Source: Silene noctiflora
Taxonomy: Eukaryota; Streptophyta; Magnoliopsida; Caryophyllales; Caryophyllaceae
NCBI GenBank assembly: GCA_009801015.1
Contig: VHZZ01000750.1
Location: 109,772-173,771 of the forward strand
Length of the DNA: 64,000 bases
Direction: 5' to 3'
Shown here piece by piece: positions 63,599 to 64,000 of this stretch; within the stretch, counting starts at the first letter, position 1; the number at the start of each line of letters is the position of its first letter. The notes under the pieces were generated by a model. That model searched no databases. It was not told the origin of the DNA and worked only from the letters and a program-made list of their open reading frames with translations. Position numbers and translations under genes: made by a program.

Positions 63599-64000
63599 GC
63601 ATCTGAGGTAGTACCTCAAACATTTCAATTTTTGAGCATATACACATTGTTTCTGAGCATATGAGTATTTTTAAATATAGTTTTTGAGTAATATTATATT
63701 TTTTTTAGTTTAATGTTTTAAGTAAACGTACTCAAAAACTTAATACTACAAACTCATGATATTTAAAATAAAACTCAAAAACTTTAATATAAAACTCAGA
63801 AAATAGATATTAAAAGGTACTATCTCAGATGTATAGTCCATGAACTGAAAAAAGAACATACATCGGATGTACTACCTCATATTTTATTTGTTTTTGATCA
63901 TATATGTATTTTTTATGAGCTTATTACCTCAAACTTTATTTGTTTTTGATCATATGTGTATTTTTTTTGAGCTTATTACTCAAACTTTATTTGTTTTTGA
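63599..64000. mobile_element. 'GAGGTAGTACCTC' repeat copies at the right edge
   Basis: A first copy with inverted ends ATCTGAGGTAGTACCTC (63602) and complement ATCTGAGATAGTACCTT (ending about 63828); a second begins at CATCGGATGTACTACCTC (63861) and runs off the window, with its TTATTTGTTTTTGATCATAT / GAGCTTATTACCTCAAACTT subunit repeated about every 60 bp. Same modules as 52508-53705. Confidence 0.6.

Overview
This is nuclear DNA from a flowering plant, most likely a eudicot. The genes have many GT-AG introns, the intergenic DNA is AT-rich, and it is packed with plant transposon relics (Stowaway, Tourist and hAT-type MITEs, Au-like SINE tails, a solo LTR, a LINE scrap). I cannot fix the species. 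Three isolated Ns (5597, 8667, 59730) and two one-base frame breaks in otherwise intact genes point to a draft assembly.

Layout. The left edge (1-2600) holds the 5' end of a minus-strand gene whose first coding exon (1314-1406) looks like the Golgi-type H+-pyrophosphatase AVP2; the rest lies outside the window. A Tourist-like MITE split by a 1.7 kb solo LTR follows (4009-6011). Then come TOM7 (6529-6735, +), a chloroplast mTERF2-like gene (7915-11895, -), the WD40 COMPASS subunit RBL/RbBP5 (15359-18554, +), a USP-domain receptor-like cytoplasmic kinase (21082-28136, -), a MYB-CC transcription factor of the PHR/PHL type (33883-36549, +), a CBP/p300-type histone acetyltransferase HAC1 (37616-50675, -, 16 coding exons) and a peroxisomal 3-ketoacyl-CoA thiolase (KAT, 56592-62585, +, 14 exons plus one duplicate exon). 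The stretches 12.0-14.7, 28.2-33.1, 52.4-56.4 and 62.6-64.0 kb are mainly mobile-element DNA.

The genes are unrelated housekeeping and regulatory loci, not a cluster: mitochondrial protein import, organelle gene expression, two chromatin regulators (RBL in H3K4 methylation, HAC1 in histone acetylation), a phosphate-response-type transcription factor, a kinase and beta-oxidation. I found no new multi-gene system. The most interesting items are a tandem duplicate, same-length, same-phase exon in KAT abutting an N; a family of about 0.65-0.85 kb terminal-inverted-repeat elements in three copies; the nested LTR-in-MITE; a GC-AG intron in HAC1; and single-base frame breaks in mTERF2 and the kinase. 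Exon borders were derived by hand from splice consensus, reading phase and remembered family sequences; no alignment or transcript data were available.
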